A stretch of DNA of 64,000 nucleotides, taken from NCBI GenBank assembly GCA_943788055.1, contig CALSOU010000004.1:1-64000 (forward strand), read 5' to 3'. Below, in pieces: positions 28,817 to 38,163 of this stretch. The stretch is from an uncultured Saprospiraceae bacterium. Its GTDB lineage: Bacteria > Bacteroidota > Bacteroidia > Chitinophagales > Saprospiraceae. Positions within the stretch are counted from its first letter, which is position 1. Each line of letters starts with the position of its first letter. The translations under genes and the position numbers were made by a program. The notes under the pieces were generated by a model that was not told the DNA's origin, did no database searches, and saw nothing but the letters and a program-made list of their open reading frames with translations.

Positions 28817-31800
28817 CTAAATAGACTTCATCAGCTTGTTAAAACCAAACTGTAATCTATAGAATAACCAATACATTACTGGTACAACAATCAAAGTTAA
28901 GAAGGTTGCAAAGATCAGTCCATAGATCACAGTCTTAGCCATCGTACCCCAGAAAACAGCATTATCTCCTCCAATGAAAAACTGAGGATCAGATTCTGAT
29001 ATCAGCGTAAAGAAGTTTATGTTTAGTCCTATTGCCAATGGAATCAGTCCTAAAACAGTTGTAATCGCAGTCAAAAGTACAGGTCTTAACCTAGTTGAAC
29101 CACCTGTGACAATAGCTGCTTTTACATCTTCAACAGCTAGTTCATACATAGACTTTAAGCCAAGCTCTTCCCTCTTGCGTTGCACAACTAGATTGGTATA
29201 ATCAATCAGTACAATGGCATTATTTACTACGATTCCCGCCAATGAGATGATTCCAACACCTGACATTACAATAATGAAGTCCATTCCTGTAAATAGGTAA
29301 CCCAGGAGCACACCTATCAATGAAAATAATACTGAAAGTAGAATTATAATCGGTGAAGCAAAAGAGTTAAACTGAGCAACAATAATTAAGAAAATAGAGA
29401 ACAAGGCAATAATCAAGGCTTTTGATAGAAATACTGTTTGTTCCTCCATTTCTTCTTGTTGACCAGTAAAGGTATACTGATACCCTTCTGGCATATTGAA
29501 GTCGATCAATTCTGATTTGAGCGCATTCACCACCTCATTTGGATTATACTTAGCTAAAACATTGGACGTGATAGTGATAATACGTTCCTGCTCTTTTCGA
29601 TTAATTGAAGTGTACGTAGAATTGTAGTCTATAGTTGCAACTGCACTTACTGGTACTTGGGCAATTCGACCATTTGCAGGATTTCTAAAAGTAATTTTCT
29701 GATTCAGAACGTTTTCAATATTTGTTCTGTACTCAGGAGCAGATCTTATGAAAATCGGATAATCATCTTCTCCCACTTTAAATTTACTCACTTCCTTTCC
29801 AAATATTGAAGTTCTCAGCGCATCGGCAATTGAATAGGTACTCAATTCGAATCTTCTAGCGGCATCTCGATCAATGTTTACCTCAATTTCCGGTTTCCCA
29901 ATTGACACATCTGCTTTTAACTCCTCTACTCCTTGTACTCCTGATCTATTCAGATATGCGATCATATTTTCAGAAATAGTAGCGAGCTGATTAACATCTT
30001 CTCCACTAATCTCAATGTTGATTGGTTTTTCTTGTGGAGGTCCGGATGCATTTTGATCAACAATTATTTGTACTCCAGGAATGCCTCTAACGGCTGTTCG
30101 TATGTCGTCCATTGCATCTTTAGAACTCATTTCTCCTCTCTCGTCGGAAGGTACAAATGTTACGGATAATCTGGCCTTGTTGGGTGAAGCCCCAAATGAT
30201 GGACCAGCATTTGGATCTGCAGTGTTCTCTCCGATCTGAGAAAGCACCGCATCAACAATGGTAGAATAAGGAGCAATTGCCTCTTCTACACGTTTTTCAA
30301 TTTCTCTAGTTATCTCATTCGTAGCTTGAATGTCCTTACCAATTGGTAACTCTACAAAGGCATTGACATAAAGTGGGTCCGTAGTTGGAAAAAGGTCAAC
30401 TTTTGGAGGGTTCGCGCCTAAAAGTGCCATAACTGCGAAAAGTGCCACAAACGTACCAGCGAATATTGCATATGGCATTGCTCCTTTGAGAGCAAATGTG
30501 ATGAATCCATTGTATAGTCTTTCTAACCAAGGAACAAATGACTCTTGGAAGGTAATAGATAAAGGACGTAAGACGAAAAAGTTTAGCACAGTAACGATAG
30601 TTGCTATTCCAAAGAGATTTCGTGTTGTTTCATTTCCTGATACTATCCCTATTATCGTAAGTAAGAAAAATACGGCTGCAAGGACAAATATGTTACGACG
30701 ACGTTTTTTCTTTTGCATAAGATCAGCCGTAATAGTATTTACACGCATCAATTTGGCACAAAGTACTGGATTTATAACTAGTGCTATAAACAATGAAGAA
30801 CTTAACACCACAATTAGCGTAATAGGAAGGTATTTCATAAAGCTTCCCATCAATCCTGGCCAGAAAGCTAATGGCATAAATGCAGCTAGTGTTGTAGCAG
30901 TTGAGGCGATAATAGGCCAAGCTACTTCGCCTGTGCCGTACTTTGCCGCATCATCCGCAGAAAATCCATTCTGTCTGTAACGATAGATATTTTCAACAAC
31001 TACAATTCCATTATCAACTAACATCCCAAGGGCTAGAATTAGAGCGAAAAGAACAACCATATTTAGGGTGTATCCTAAAGTCGTTAGGAGCAAGAATCCC
31101 ATTAGCATTGATAAAGGAATCGCTACCCCTACAAATGTTGAATTTCGGAGACCTAGAAAGAAAAGTAGAACAATCACCACTAGAATAATTCCAGAAATAA
31201 TGCTGTTCTCTAAGTTTTCTACCGAATCTCTCGTTTGGTTAGATTGATCATTAAATATGCTTACATTAATATCTTTTGGCAAATACTTTGATTGTGCCAT
31301 TTCAACAGTTTCTTTGACTTGATCAGATGCTGAAAGTAAGTTTTCACCGCTACCTTTTATTACATCAAGTGCTACTACAGGTAAGCCATCTGCTCGAGCA
31401 ATACTCGTTTCTTCTTCGTAGTCAAATTTTACATCAGCAATGTCTTTCAGAAGAATAGGCTTCTGGAACTCACTTTTTACTATGGTATTAGCAATTTCAC
31501 TGACTTCGTCAAATTCTCCAACAACTCTTAATGAAGTTCGAAAATCGTTTTTGACGATTTCACCTCCAGACAATGTAACATTTTCACTTTTGATTGCGTT
31601 TTCAATGTCGCCAAAACTGATCTGACGTGATTGCATCTTCAATAGATCGACATCAATCTTTACTTCACGAGCTTGAATACCTTTGATGTTGACAGTAGAT
31701 ACTTCCGAGATATCCTCAAGATCATCTTGAAGTCTATCAGCTAAGTTTCTTAATTGATCATTACTATACTGTCCTGATAGGTTAACTGTCATAATTGGAA

Positions 31801-32260
31801 TCTCAGATAAGTTCACTTCCAATACCTCAGGATCTGAAGTCAAATCGTTCGGAAGATCAGGCTTTGCTCGGTCCACAGCATCTTTTATCTTTCGAGAAGC
31901 TACCTCCATGTCAATATCGGTATCAAATTCTGCAATAATGATTGAGAAATCTTGCATTGATTGTGACGTTAGGGATTTTAGTTCTGAAATAGTATTCAGT
32001 TCTTTTTCTAAAGGTCGAGTGATGAGATTTTCAATATCTGCTGCGGAGTTACCGAAGTATGGGGTGTTGATAAAGAGTTGCGGAAACGAAATTTCGGGAA
32101 AAGACTCCTTAGGCATATTAGTATATGCGAAAAGTCCAAAAATGAAAATGATCGCAGTAATTAGATATACTGTTACTTTGTTATCAACTGCAAGATTTGT
32201 AAGACTAAAAGTCTTCAGACCAAGCTGACTTGATTTTTTATTTTTTATATCCTCCTTCAT
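28817..32260 (-). CDS. RND efflux transporter permease (HAE1/AcrB superfamily)
   Basis: The 1147-residue inner-membrane protein shows the RND plan: TM1 (about 30-45), a large periplasmic loop, TM2-6, a second loop and TM8-12, with the family motifs at MPKESFPEI, the TM4 segment LGMLVDNGIVVVENIYRYR (Asp416) and GVGIISLAGIVVNNAIVLIDY in TM10. It uses the proton gradient to expel substrates through a periplasmic adaptor and TolC channel. Two extra hydrophobic segments around residues 520-560 lengthen the middle. TM4 has Asp-Asn where AcrB has Asp-Asp, common in this subgroup. Its ATG overlaps the MFP stop (TAATG), the end of a tetR-tolC-mfp-rnd unit. Confidence 0.95.
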   Translation of the reverse strand: MKEDIKNKKSSQLGLKTFSLTNLAVDNKVTVYLITAIIFIFGLFAYTNMPKESFPEISFPQLFINTPYFGNSAADIENLITRPLEKELNTISELKSLTSQSMQDFSIIIAEFDTDIDMEVASRKIKDAVDRAKPDLPNDLTSDPEVLEVNLSEIPIMTVNLSGQYSNDQLRNLADRLQDDLEDISEVSTVNIKGIQAREVKIDVDLLKMQSRQISFGDIENAIKSENVTLSGGEIVKNDFRTSLRVVGEFDEVSEIANTIVKSEFQKPILLKDIADVKFDYEEETSIARADGLPVVALDVIKGSGENLLSASDQVKETVEMAQSKYLPKDINVSIFNDQSNQTRDSVENLENSIISGIILVVIVLLFFLGLRNSTFVGVAIPLSMLMGFLLLTTLGYTLNMVVLFALILALGMLVDNGIVVVENIYRYRQNGFSADDAAKYGTGEVAWPIIASTATTLAAFMPLAFWPGLMGSFMKYLPITLIVVLSSSLFIALVINPVLCAKLMRVNTITADLMQKKKRRRNIFVLAAVFFLLTIIGIVSGNETTRNLFGIATIVTVLNFFVLRPLSITFQESFVPWLERLYNGFITFALKGAMPYAIFAGTFVALFAVMALLGANPPKVDLFPTTDPLYVNAFVELPIGKDIQATNEITREIEKRVEEAIAPYSTIVDAVLSQIGENTADPNAGPSFGASPNKARLSVTFVPSDERGEMSSKDAMDDIRTAVRGIPGVQIIVDQNASGPPQEKPINIEISGEDVNQLATISENMIAYLNRSGVQGVEELKADVSIGKPEIEVNIDRDAARRFELSTYSIADALRTSIFGKEVSKFKVGEDDYPIFIRSAPEYRTNIENVLNQKITFRNPANGRIAQVPVSAVATIDYNSTYTSINRKEQERIITITSNVLAKYNPNEVVNALKSELIDFNMPEGYQYTFTGQQEEMEEQTVFLSKALIIALFSIFLIIVAQFNSFASPIIILLSVLFSLIGVLLGYLFTGMDFIIVMSGVGIISLAGIVVNNAIVLIDYTNLVVQRKREELGLKSMYELAVEDVKAAIVTGGSTRLRPVLLTAITTVLGLIPLAIGLNINFFTLISESDPQFFIGGDNAVFWGTMAKTVIYGLIFATFLTLIVVPVMYWLFYRLQFGFNKLMKSI

Positions 32261-33429
32261 TATTCATGTGGATTTTTGATATCGATTAATTCTTCTTCTG
32301 CCAAACTTCTTGCACCGTTGACTATAACTTCATCTCCATTTGTTAAACCCTCTTCGATCAATATCGAACCATCGTAGCCTATTCCGGTGATAACTGGATT
32401 TTTCTTGGCATATTTTCCGTCTTCTCCTTCCGCGATTGTATACACGTAAGAAGTTCCACTTACATCCTGCTGGACATATTCTGTTGGAAGAGCCAAAGCA
32501 TCTTCAATGGTTTCGTCATTGAATTTTGCTAAAACGAGTAAATTAGGTTTTAGCATAGAGTTTGAGTTTGAGAGATTGATTTCTGCCTTAAATGTTCTGT
32601 TGGCAGTATTGATAGACCTTCCCAACATAGAAACTTTCGCATTTCTCGTCTCTCCAGTTGCAGGAAAAAGTAGTTCAACTTTGTCTCCTCTTTTTACTTT
32701 TCCAATTAAGTTTTCAGGAATATCTATGACTGCCTTGACAGTCGAGGTATTTATAACAGATGCAATAGGCACTCCCGGTCCAGACATCTCACCAGATCTT
32801 AAGAACAGTAGGTCAACATATCCTGACATTGGAGCTATGATAGTTCCTTTACTTAATTGAGACTGCATTGTTTCAAGGGATTTTTCTAAACGCTCTTTGT
32901 TATTCTTAGCCTGCAGATACTGTATTTCTGAACCGATATTTTGGTCCCATAAATTCTCTTGTCTTTCAAAAACAGTTGTTGCTAAATCCAAAGATGTTTG
33001 AATTTCTTGTAGTGATCGTTTCATGGTTTCCATATCAACACTTCCTACAACTTGTCCTTTACGAACGTATTCACCTTCATCGATAGTTAAGCTTGTGATT
33101 CTTCCCCCAGTTTCTGAAGAAATCATCACTGCTTCACTAGACTCAATATTTCCTTGTAATTCTACATAGCTCTTGAAAGGCTTAGATTCTAAAACCATTG
33201 TGGTAACCGCTTTTCGAGTCTTTTCACTAATAGGTTCAAGTTCTTGAATCTTGACCTCGAGTTCAGCTATTTCTTGCTCTATGCTTCGAATGGCAGCTTT
33301 TTTTTCTTGGACGTATGACTTCATTCCTGATAAATCTGTTGGAACTTCTTCAGTCGCGGCAGGTTGGCATGCCACAAGGGTCATGATTAGGAAAAGCGCT
33401 ATAAAAGCTAGGTTTGTGTAACGTTTCAT
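32260..33429 (-). CDS. RND efflux periplasmic adaptor (membrane fusion) lipoprotein
   Basis: The 389-residue precursor has a lipobox (LIMTLVACQ, Cys21), an N-terminal coiled-coil stretch (AAIRSIEQEIAELEVKI), then the biotinyl-lipoyl half motif (GRITSLTIDEGEYVRKGQVVG), an alpha hairpin (MKRSLQEIQTSLDLATTV to LEKSLETMQSQ), the second lipoyl half (GTIIAPMSGYVDLLFLRSGE) and beta-barrel and membrane-proximal domains to GDEVIVNGARSLAEEE. It bridges the RND pump and the outer-membrane channel. The short coiled coil placed before the first lipoyl half is a Bacteroidota variation. It is in one operon with tolC and the pump. Confidence 0.94.
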   Translation of the reverse strand: MKRYTNLAFIALFLIMTLVACQPAATEEVPTDLSGMKSYVQEKKAAIRSIEQEIAELEVKIQELEPISEKTRKAVTTMVLESKPFKSYVELQGNIESSEAVMISSETGGRITSLTIDEGEYVRKGQVVGSVDMETMKRSLQEIQTSLDLATTVFERQENLWDQNIGSEIQYLQAKNNKERLEKSLETMQSQLSKGTIIAPMSGYVDLLFLRSGEMSGPGVPIASVINTSTVKAVIDIPENLIGKVKRGDKVELLFPATGETRNAKVSMLGRSINTANRTFKAEINLSNSNSMLKPNLLVLAKFNDETIEDALALPTEYVQQDVSGTSYVYTIAEGEDGKYAKKNPVITGIGYDGSILIEEGLTNGDEVIVNGARSLAEEELIDIKNPHE

Positions 33430-33508
33430 TATGTTAAATTGATTATATATGTTATTGTTAAGTTCTTCGTTTGATATTATTTTTTAGTTTACTCACTTGG
33501 CATCTAGT

Positions 33509-34852
33509 TTAGTAGGGGTTTTCATTGATGTCACCAGTTGAAACATCGAGTGCTACTTTACTGGATACTAGTTCAAAAAGTGCTTGCATATACTGCTGTT
33601 GTGCTGTATAAAGTTCCCTTTCTGCTTGACGAGTTTCCAAACTAGAACCAACTCCTTCTTTATATTTAATCATTGTGATATCGTATATATCCTCTGCTAG
33701 AGCTTCCTGTCTTTTTGCAGAGTACATATTTTCCTTAGCATTGAGATATTGTTGATAGGCATTCATTATCTGAAGATCAACCGCGCGCTCGAAATCATTT
33801 TTTTGAATACTCGTCTTCTCCATATCAAGCTTGATTTTCTGCTCCTTGATTGCAACTTCTCCTCCATTGTAAATTGGAACATTTAGAGTTAAACCGACAA
33901 TCGAAATTGGAGTAAAACCAGGTGCATCAGAGTCAAAAAGATTGTTTCTTTGCAATTGCTGTTGATAGTTAGCAAATCCGTAAATAGATGGATATCGGGA
34001 GTTTCTCGTTGCTTTCAAATTGATATCGTTGAGTTGTTCTCCCAATAATATAGTTTGATATTCAGGGAGTTTATTGTAGTCGATTTCATCATTTGCTTTC
34101 TCATCAACCATCAAGACTTGATCCACAATGTCATCAAGAGACTGAGTCAATAGGACTTCCTCTTCCATTGGATAGTACATCTGAAATTTCAATACATTTC
34201 GTCCCAATGTAGCCAAACGCTCAAGTGATTTCTTCTGTGCTAACAAGTTGTCATAGGATAATTCTAGTCTATCGACATCTAATTTTTCTACAAAGCCATT
34301 ATCATAATAAGCTCTAGTTTCAGTGATCGATTCGTTTAGATTCTGAAGATTCTTATCTATTACTTCTATGTTTTCCTCTGTTAGAAGCACGTTTACATAA
34401 GCTTCGGTTACATTTTTTCGAATTTCGTAACTTGTTTGATCTATCGATCTGCTTGTAAGCTCACGATATAGTTTTTGAGCACGGATCCCTGTAAAAAATG
34501 AGCCATCAAAAAGGAGTGTATTCATACTAAGTCCTCCAACTAAAGTATTTGAAAGACCAAACTGCAACTCAGAGAATTGTCCTGGAGGTCCTCCGAAGAA
34601 TTCAGCAGGAACAAAAGATACTGGTATTTCCAGAAAATGTTGATAGTCAAGTTTCCCATTGATTTTTGGGAGTCCTAAAACATAATACTCTTTGATGTCC
34701 TTCTCTGCCATCTCAATGCCGATTCGATTCAACTTGATTTGGTTACTATTCTTTATGGTGTACTCAATAGCTTCGTCTATTGTAAATGCTTTTTGTGCAT
34801 TTAATGAGATGTTGCCGAGTAAGCATATAATTAAAAAATGTGCTATTCTCAT
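33509..34852 (-). CDS. TolC family outer membrane efflux protein
   Basis: The 447-residue protein has a signal peptide (AHFLIICLLGNISLNAQ) and the two OEP repeats of TolC: FTIDEAIEYTIKNSNQIKLN, a barrel strand set around SMNTLLFDGSFFTG, then a second repeat with NVPIYNGGEVAIKEQKI and long helices YQQYLNAKENMYSAK and YKEGVGSSLETRQAERELY. It trimerises into the outer-membrane channel and periplasmic tunnel of the adjacent RND pump. Length and motif order are normal. It lies directly after the tetR gene and before the adaptor. Confidence 0.94.
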   Translation of the reverse strand: MRIAHFLIICLLGNISLNAQKAFTIDEAIEYTIKNSNQIKLNRIGIEMAEKDIKEYYVLGLPKINGKLDYQHFLEIPVSFVPAEFFGGPPGQFSELQFGLSNTLVGGLSMNTLLFDGSFFTGIRAQKLYRELTSRSIDQTSYEIRKNVTEAYVNVLLTEENIEVIDKNLQNLNESITETRAYYDNGFVEKLDVDRLELSYDNLLAQKKSLERLATLGRNVLKFQMYYPMEEEVLLTQSLDDIVDQVLMVDEKANDEIDYNKLPEYQTILLGEQLNDINLKATRNSRYPSIYGFANYQQQLQRNNLFDSDAPGFTPISIVGLTLNVPIYNGGEVAIKEQKIKLDMEKTSIQKNDFERAVDLQIMNAYQQYLNAKENMYSAKRQEALAEDIYDITMIKYKEGVGSSLETRQAERELYTAQQQYMQALFELVSSKVALDVSTGDINENPY

Positions 34853-34864
34853 TTTTTTTGATTA

Positions 34865-35482
34865 TCAGTTAGTTGTTAGGTTGTATTTATTTGTTAAGCT
34901 ATCTAGGCGAGTGTAATGTTGATATGAAATAATCCCATACAAATGATAGACTAGCTGCTGGACAAATATTATCGCTTTATCGAGTGCTCCAAATTTGGAC
35001 TCAGAATCTGCTACTATACTAGTGATATTCTGTACGTAGATTTTACTAATTATATCAGGGTTGACATTCGATCGATAAACTCCTTGTGTGATCCCACTCT
35101 CAATGTTCGCAAAAATCTTTTTTTGCATAAAATTGATGTGGTGCTCTTGTATTAAGTTCCAAGATTCCGGGTAGTATTTTTGGAGATCGTAGGTAACAGT
35201 AGGTCGGATTCTCTTCAACATTTCAAATCCTTTCTGGGCAATGACTACCATTTTTTCCAAGGCATCATAATCTGTGCGGTCTAGCTCCTTGCTCATGAAT
35301 TCTTGGTCTTCGCAAAGAAAGTCCTTGAGTGTTTCGTGCACTAAGGTCTGTTTATCAGTTACATGTTGATAAATCGTCTTTTTACTTACACCTGCGGCGC
35401 GAGCAATGTCATCCATACTGACGCTTTTTAAGCCGTATTTCATAAACATTTCTAGAGCAATTTGTTTTATCTTTTCTTTCAT
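34865..35482 (-). CDS. TetR/AcrR family transcriptional regulator
   Basis: The 205-residue protein starts MKEKIKQIALEMF and has the TetR helix-turn-helix (GLKSVSMDDIARAAGVSKKTIYQHV) in residues 15-45, followed by a ligand-binding helical domain with no resemblance that would name the inducer. It is the first gene of the efflux operon, so it most likely represses that operon and itself; a 17-bp inverted repeat sits in the promoter region just upstream. I use the ATG at 35482; a TTG 12 bases further upstream would add four residues and come closer to the operator. Confidence 0.93.
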   Translation of the reverse strand: MKEKIKQIALEMFMKYGLKSVSMDDIARAAGVSKKTIYQHVTDKQTLVHETLKDFLCEDQEFMSKELDRTDYDALEKMVVIAQKGFEMLKRIRPTVTYDLQKYYPESWNLIQEHHINFMQKKIFANIESGITQGVYRSNVNPDIISKIYVQNITSIVADSESKFGALDKAIIFVQQLVYHLYGIISYQHYTRLDSLTNKYNLTTN

Positions 35483-35503
35483 AAACGGGCGCAAATATAC
35501 TTT

Positions 35504-35549
35504 TAAAACTTTGGAAACTTTGAAATTATTTTAAGTTTCCAAAGTTTTA
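35504..35549. promoter_or_regulatory. 17-bp perfect inverted repeat, candidate TetR operator
   Basis: TAAAACTTTGGAAACTT at 35504-35520 and its exact reverse complement at 35533-35549 flank 12 bases. It lies 22 bases from the tetR start and between the divergent tetR and cytochrome genes, where promoters of both should be. Long perfect dyads here are typical TetR binding sites; two dimers could bind. Confidence 0.75.
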
Positions 35550-35593
35550 CTGATTTTTTTTTAGCTCTACAGAGACAAAGTACCTTTGTTCCT

Positions 35594-35601
35594 TATCTTT
35601 G
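35594..35601 (+). promoter_or_regulatory. -7 box TATCTTTG of the cytochrome/anmK unit
   Basis: TATCTTTG fits TAnnTTTG and is 17 bases before the ATG at 35618. A second match, TACCTTTG, lies at 35581-35588. No strong -33 element is visible. Confidence 0.5.
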
Positions 35602-35617
35602 AAAAAAATCATTGCTT

Positions 35618-35935
35618 ATGACTGTAAGGTATTATCAAATAATACTCCTATTTATCTGCTTTTCAGCAATTTATATTTCTTGTTCTGGAGAAAGTGGAAA
35701 ATCTAGAAATTCAGAGCAAATTGCTGGTTTGTGGAAACAAAATTGTTCTATTTGTCACGGCATTGATGGTAGATTAGGAGTCAACGGAGCGAAAGATTTA
35801 CGTCTTTCAGAACTTGATCTAGATTCAAGGATGCTGGTCATCCGCAATGGTAAAGGAAGAATGATTGGATTTAAAAACTCTCTAAGTACTGACCAGATTA
35901 AATCTTTAGCTCAGTACACTTTCACTTTCAAATAG
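35618..35935 (+). CDS. Single-heme c-type cytochrome lipoprotein
   Basis: The 105-residue precursor has a signal with a lipobox (FSAIYISC), one heme-attachment site CSICHG at about residues 44-49, and a distal Met region (GRMIGF) before the helix DQIKSLAQYTF. This is a minimal class I cytochrome c, anchored in the periplasm as an electron carrier. It stands divergent to the TetR gene with the dyad operator between them. anmK follows after 20 bases, so they may be co-transcribed. I use the ATG at 35618 over a TTG two codons upstream. Confidence 0.87.
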   Translation: MTVRYYQIILLFICFSAIYISCSGESGKSRNSEQIAGLWKQNCSICHGIDGRLGVNGAKDLRLSELDLDSRMLVIRNGKGRMIGFKNSLSTDQIKSLAQYTFTFK

Positions 35936-35955
35936 GACTTAAAAGATAGCGATAT

Positions 35956-37029
35956 ATGGTTATTTTAGTAATCATGTCTGGAAGTTCATTGGATGGGATA
36001 GACTTAGGATTGATCGAAATTTCGAATAGCCCTTCCTATAAAATCATCGCAGCGCAAACTATTCCTTATCCGATTTTCTGGTCAAATGTATTGCCAAAGA
36101 TTGGTAAGAAGTCGGCAAAGGAATTCTTTGAACTCGAAGCCTTATATAGCGAATTCATTTCTGAATTGATATTGGAGTTTAAAGATTCGCAGCGCCTAGA
36201 GATAGATTGCATTTCACTACATGGCCACACAGTGACACATCAAGTAGAAAAAGGATATTCGGTACAGCTTGGTAATGGCGGCATAATTGCATCCAAAACG
36301 GGGATTACAACACTTACTGATTTTCGAACTGGAGATATGGCAAAGGGAGGCCAAGGCGCACCTTTGATGGCGATAGTTGATCGTGATTTTTTTTCAGAGT
36401 ATTGTGCCTCCGTTAATTTAGGGGGTATTTGTAATGTGGCTGGAAGCTATCGCAATAATGCAATCGCTTTTGATATTGGTCCATGTAATCAATTGCTGAA
36501 TGCTGCAGCGAGAGAGCTAGGTCTAGAAATGGATTTGAATGCCAACTTGGCTAAAGCTGGCCATGTTAATAACCAACTACTTCAATATTTTGAGGAAGAT
36601 CCGTTTCTAGATGTTGAATGGCCAAAATCTCTTGATAATGATCAGCTGAAAGAGTACTATATCATGGGAGATGTTTTTGAGAAGTATACAGCTCAGGATT
36701 ATGCCAAGACTTCCTGCATCCATATTGCGGGAATAATATCCGAGCAATTATCAAGACTCAGAAAGCAATATTTATTAAGTCCAGACGCTGATGAAGTACT
36801 ATTTACAGGAGGAGGCTGTCATCATGAAGTTCTTTGGAATTCGATAGTTGAGGCATGTCAAGAAAAAAGTATTATTGCTGTAAAACCTTCAGCTGAAATA
36901 ATTGACTACAAAGAGCTAATTTTGATGGCTTATTTAGCTTACCTTAGGATAAACAATAAACCAAATATTTTGTCTGAATACACAGGCGCCTCATCTCGTA
37001 CAATAGGCGGAGCAATCTATGGAGCATAA
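35956..37029 (+). CDS. anmK: Anhydro-N-acetylmuramic acid kinase
   Basis: The 357-residue protein begins with the AnmK phosphate motif VIMSGSSLDGIDLG, continues with HGHTVTHQ, DFRTGDMAKGGQGAPLM, NLGGICNVA, DIGPCNQLLNAAA and the LFTGGGCHHEVLW adenosine motif. It phosphorylates and opens 1,6-anhydro-MurNAc released by lytic transglycosylases, feeding peptidoglycan recycling through MurQ. All motifs are intact. It overlaps the following SDR gene by 11 bases, so they are translationally linked. No other recycling gene is close, though the GH73 gene at 22 kb acts on the same polymer. Confidence 0.96.
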   Translation: MVILVIMSGSSLDGIDLGLIEISNSPSYKIIAAQTIPYPIFWSNVLPKIGKKSAKEFFELEALYSEFISELILEFKDSQRLEIDCISLHGHTVTHQVEKGYSVQLGNGGIIASKTGITTLTDFRTGDMAKGGQGAPLMAIVDRDFFSEYCASVNLGGICNVAGSYRNNAIAFDIGPCNQLLNAAARELGLEMDLNANLAKAGHVNNQLLQYFEEDPFLDVEWPKSLDNDQLKEYYIMGDVFEKYTAQDYAKTSCIHIAGIISEQLSRLRKQYLLSPDADEVLFTGGGCHHEVLWNSIVEACQEKSIIAVKPSAEIIDYKELILMAYLAYLRINNKPNILSEYTGASSRTIGGAIYGA

Positions 37030-37993
37030 ACTAAAAATAGGAATTACAGGTGCCTCCGGTCTTATCGGTTCGCATATTGCCGAAATTTTAAGTGATCATT
37101 TTGAACTTCATTGCCTACATACATCGGGCTTTATACCAACGATTTTAAAGAAAAAGCCTATTAATTGGCACCAGGGGAATTTACTTGACATAGGTATTGC
37201 CGAGGATTTTGTTTCGGGTATGGATTTTGTTATCCATGCAGCAGCTATTGTAAGTTTTAAGGATAAGGATGTGGACTTGATGTACCAAACAAATGTCGAA
37301 GGTACTCGAACTATAGTAAACGCTTTGATAGGCACGGACACTAAACTTATTCACATAAGCAGTATCAGCACGCTTGGTAGAAAAGATGGAGATTCACCGA
37401 TAGGAGAGGATGTCTTTTGGAATGATAATCTTCCTCATTCCAAGTATGCTCATTCAAAGTTCTTGGCTGAGATGGAAGTATTTCGTGGGATAGCGGAAGG
37501 ACTTGATGCTATGATATTCCTGCCAAGTATCGTTTTAGGAAATGCAGAAAGAGGAGGTTCGTCAGCTGCAATTTGGAAACAGATTAAGCGATTTCCTGGG
37601 ATTGCGCCACAAGGGGCCAATGGGTTTGTTGATGTAGCAGATATTGGGACTTACGTCCAAAATGCGATAAAAAATTGGAAGTCTGGAGAAAAAGTGATTC
37701 TCAATGGACATAACCGGTCTTACCAAGAACTGTATGAGACTGTGCATGCAACGAATGGAACTACAGTCGATGTAAAAACCTTCAGCCCAACTTTGCTCAT
37801 GTATATTCAACCTGTCGCAGCTTTATTTTTTCGTCTTTTTGGACGAAGTTTTCCAGTCAGTAAAACGATGATTGAAACGACTTCGAAGAGCTTTCAATTT
37901 GACAACTCCAAGTCCGTTGAATTACTAGGCAATAGTTATACACCATTTACAGAAAGTATCCAAAGACTGCTCAAAGAACAAGCTGCTCCGTAA
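37019..37993 (+). CDS. NAD-dependent epimerase/dehydratase (extended SDR)
   Basis: The 324-residue protein has the extended-SDR NAD loop GITGASGLIGSHIAEIL, DFVIHAAAIVSF, the catalytic Ser (ISSISTLG) and YxxxK (KYAHSKFLAE). The C-terminal half has FVDVADIGTYV and a substrate domain without clear type. Members act as epimerases, dehydratases or reductases of sugar nucleotides or small carbonyl compounds. The substrate is not predictable. It is coupled to anmK by an 11-base overlap and is followed by a separate GT4 gene. Confidence 0.9.
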   Translation: MEHKLKIGITGASGLIGSHIAEILSDHFELHCLHTSGFIPTILKKKPINWHQGNLLDIGIAEDFVSGMDFVIHAAAIVSFKDKDVDLMYQTNVEGTRTIVNALIGTDTKLIHISSISTLGRKDGDSPIGEDVFWNDNLPHSKYAHSKFLAEMEVFRGIAEGLDAMIFLPSIVLGNAERGGSSAAIWKQIKRFPGIAPQGANGFVDVADIGTYVQNAIKNWKSGEKVILNGHNRSYQELYETVHATNGTTVDVKTFSPTLLMYIQPVAALFFRLFGRSFPVSKTMIETTSKSFQFDNSKSVELLGNSYTPFTESIQRLLKEQAAP

Positions 37994-38163
37994 GGTATTC
38001 TAAATAATCAATCTCCCCTACAGCTTTTTGGGCGAAAGCCAATTATATATTGTTGAATGCCATTTACAAAAGATATGATAGTAGAAGTGAAATACCTCGA
38101 AAAATACCCGCTAATTATGGGTCTAAATCGTATAAAACGTAGTTTTGTCACTCAAATCGACCA

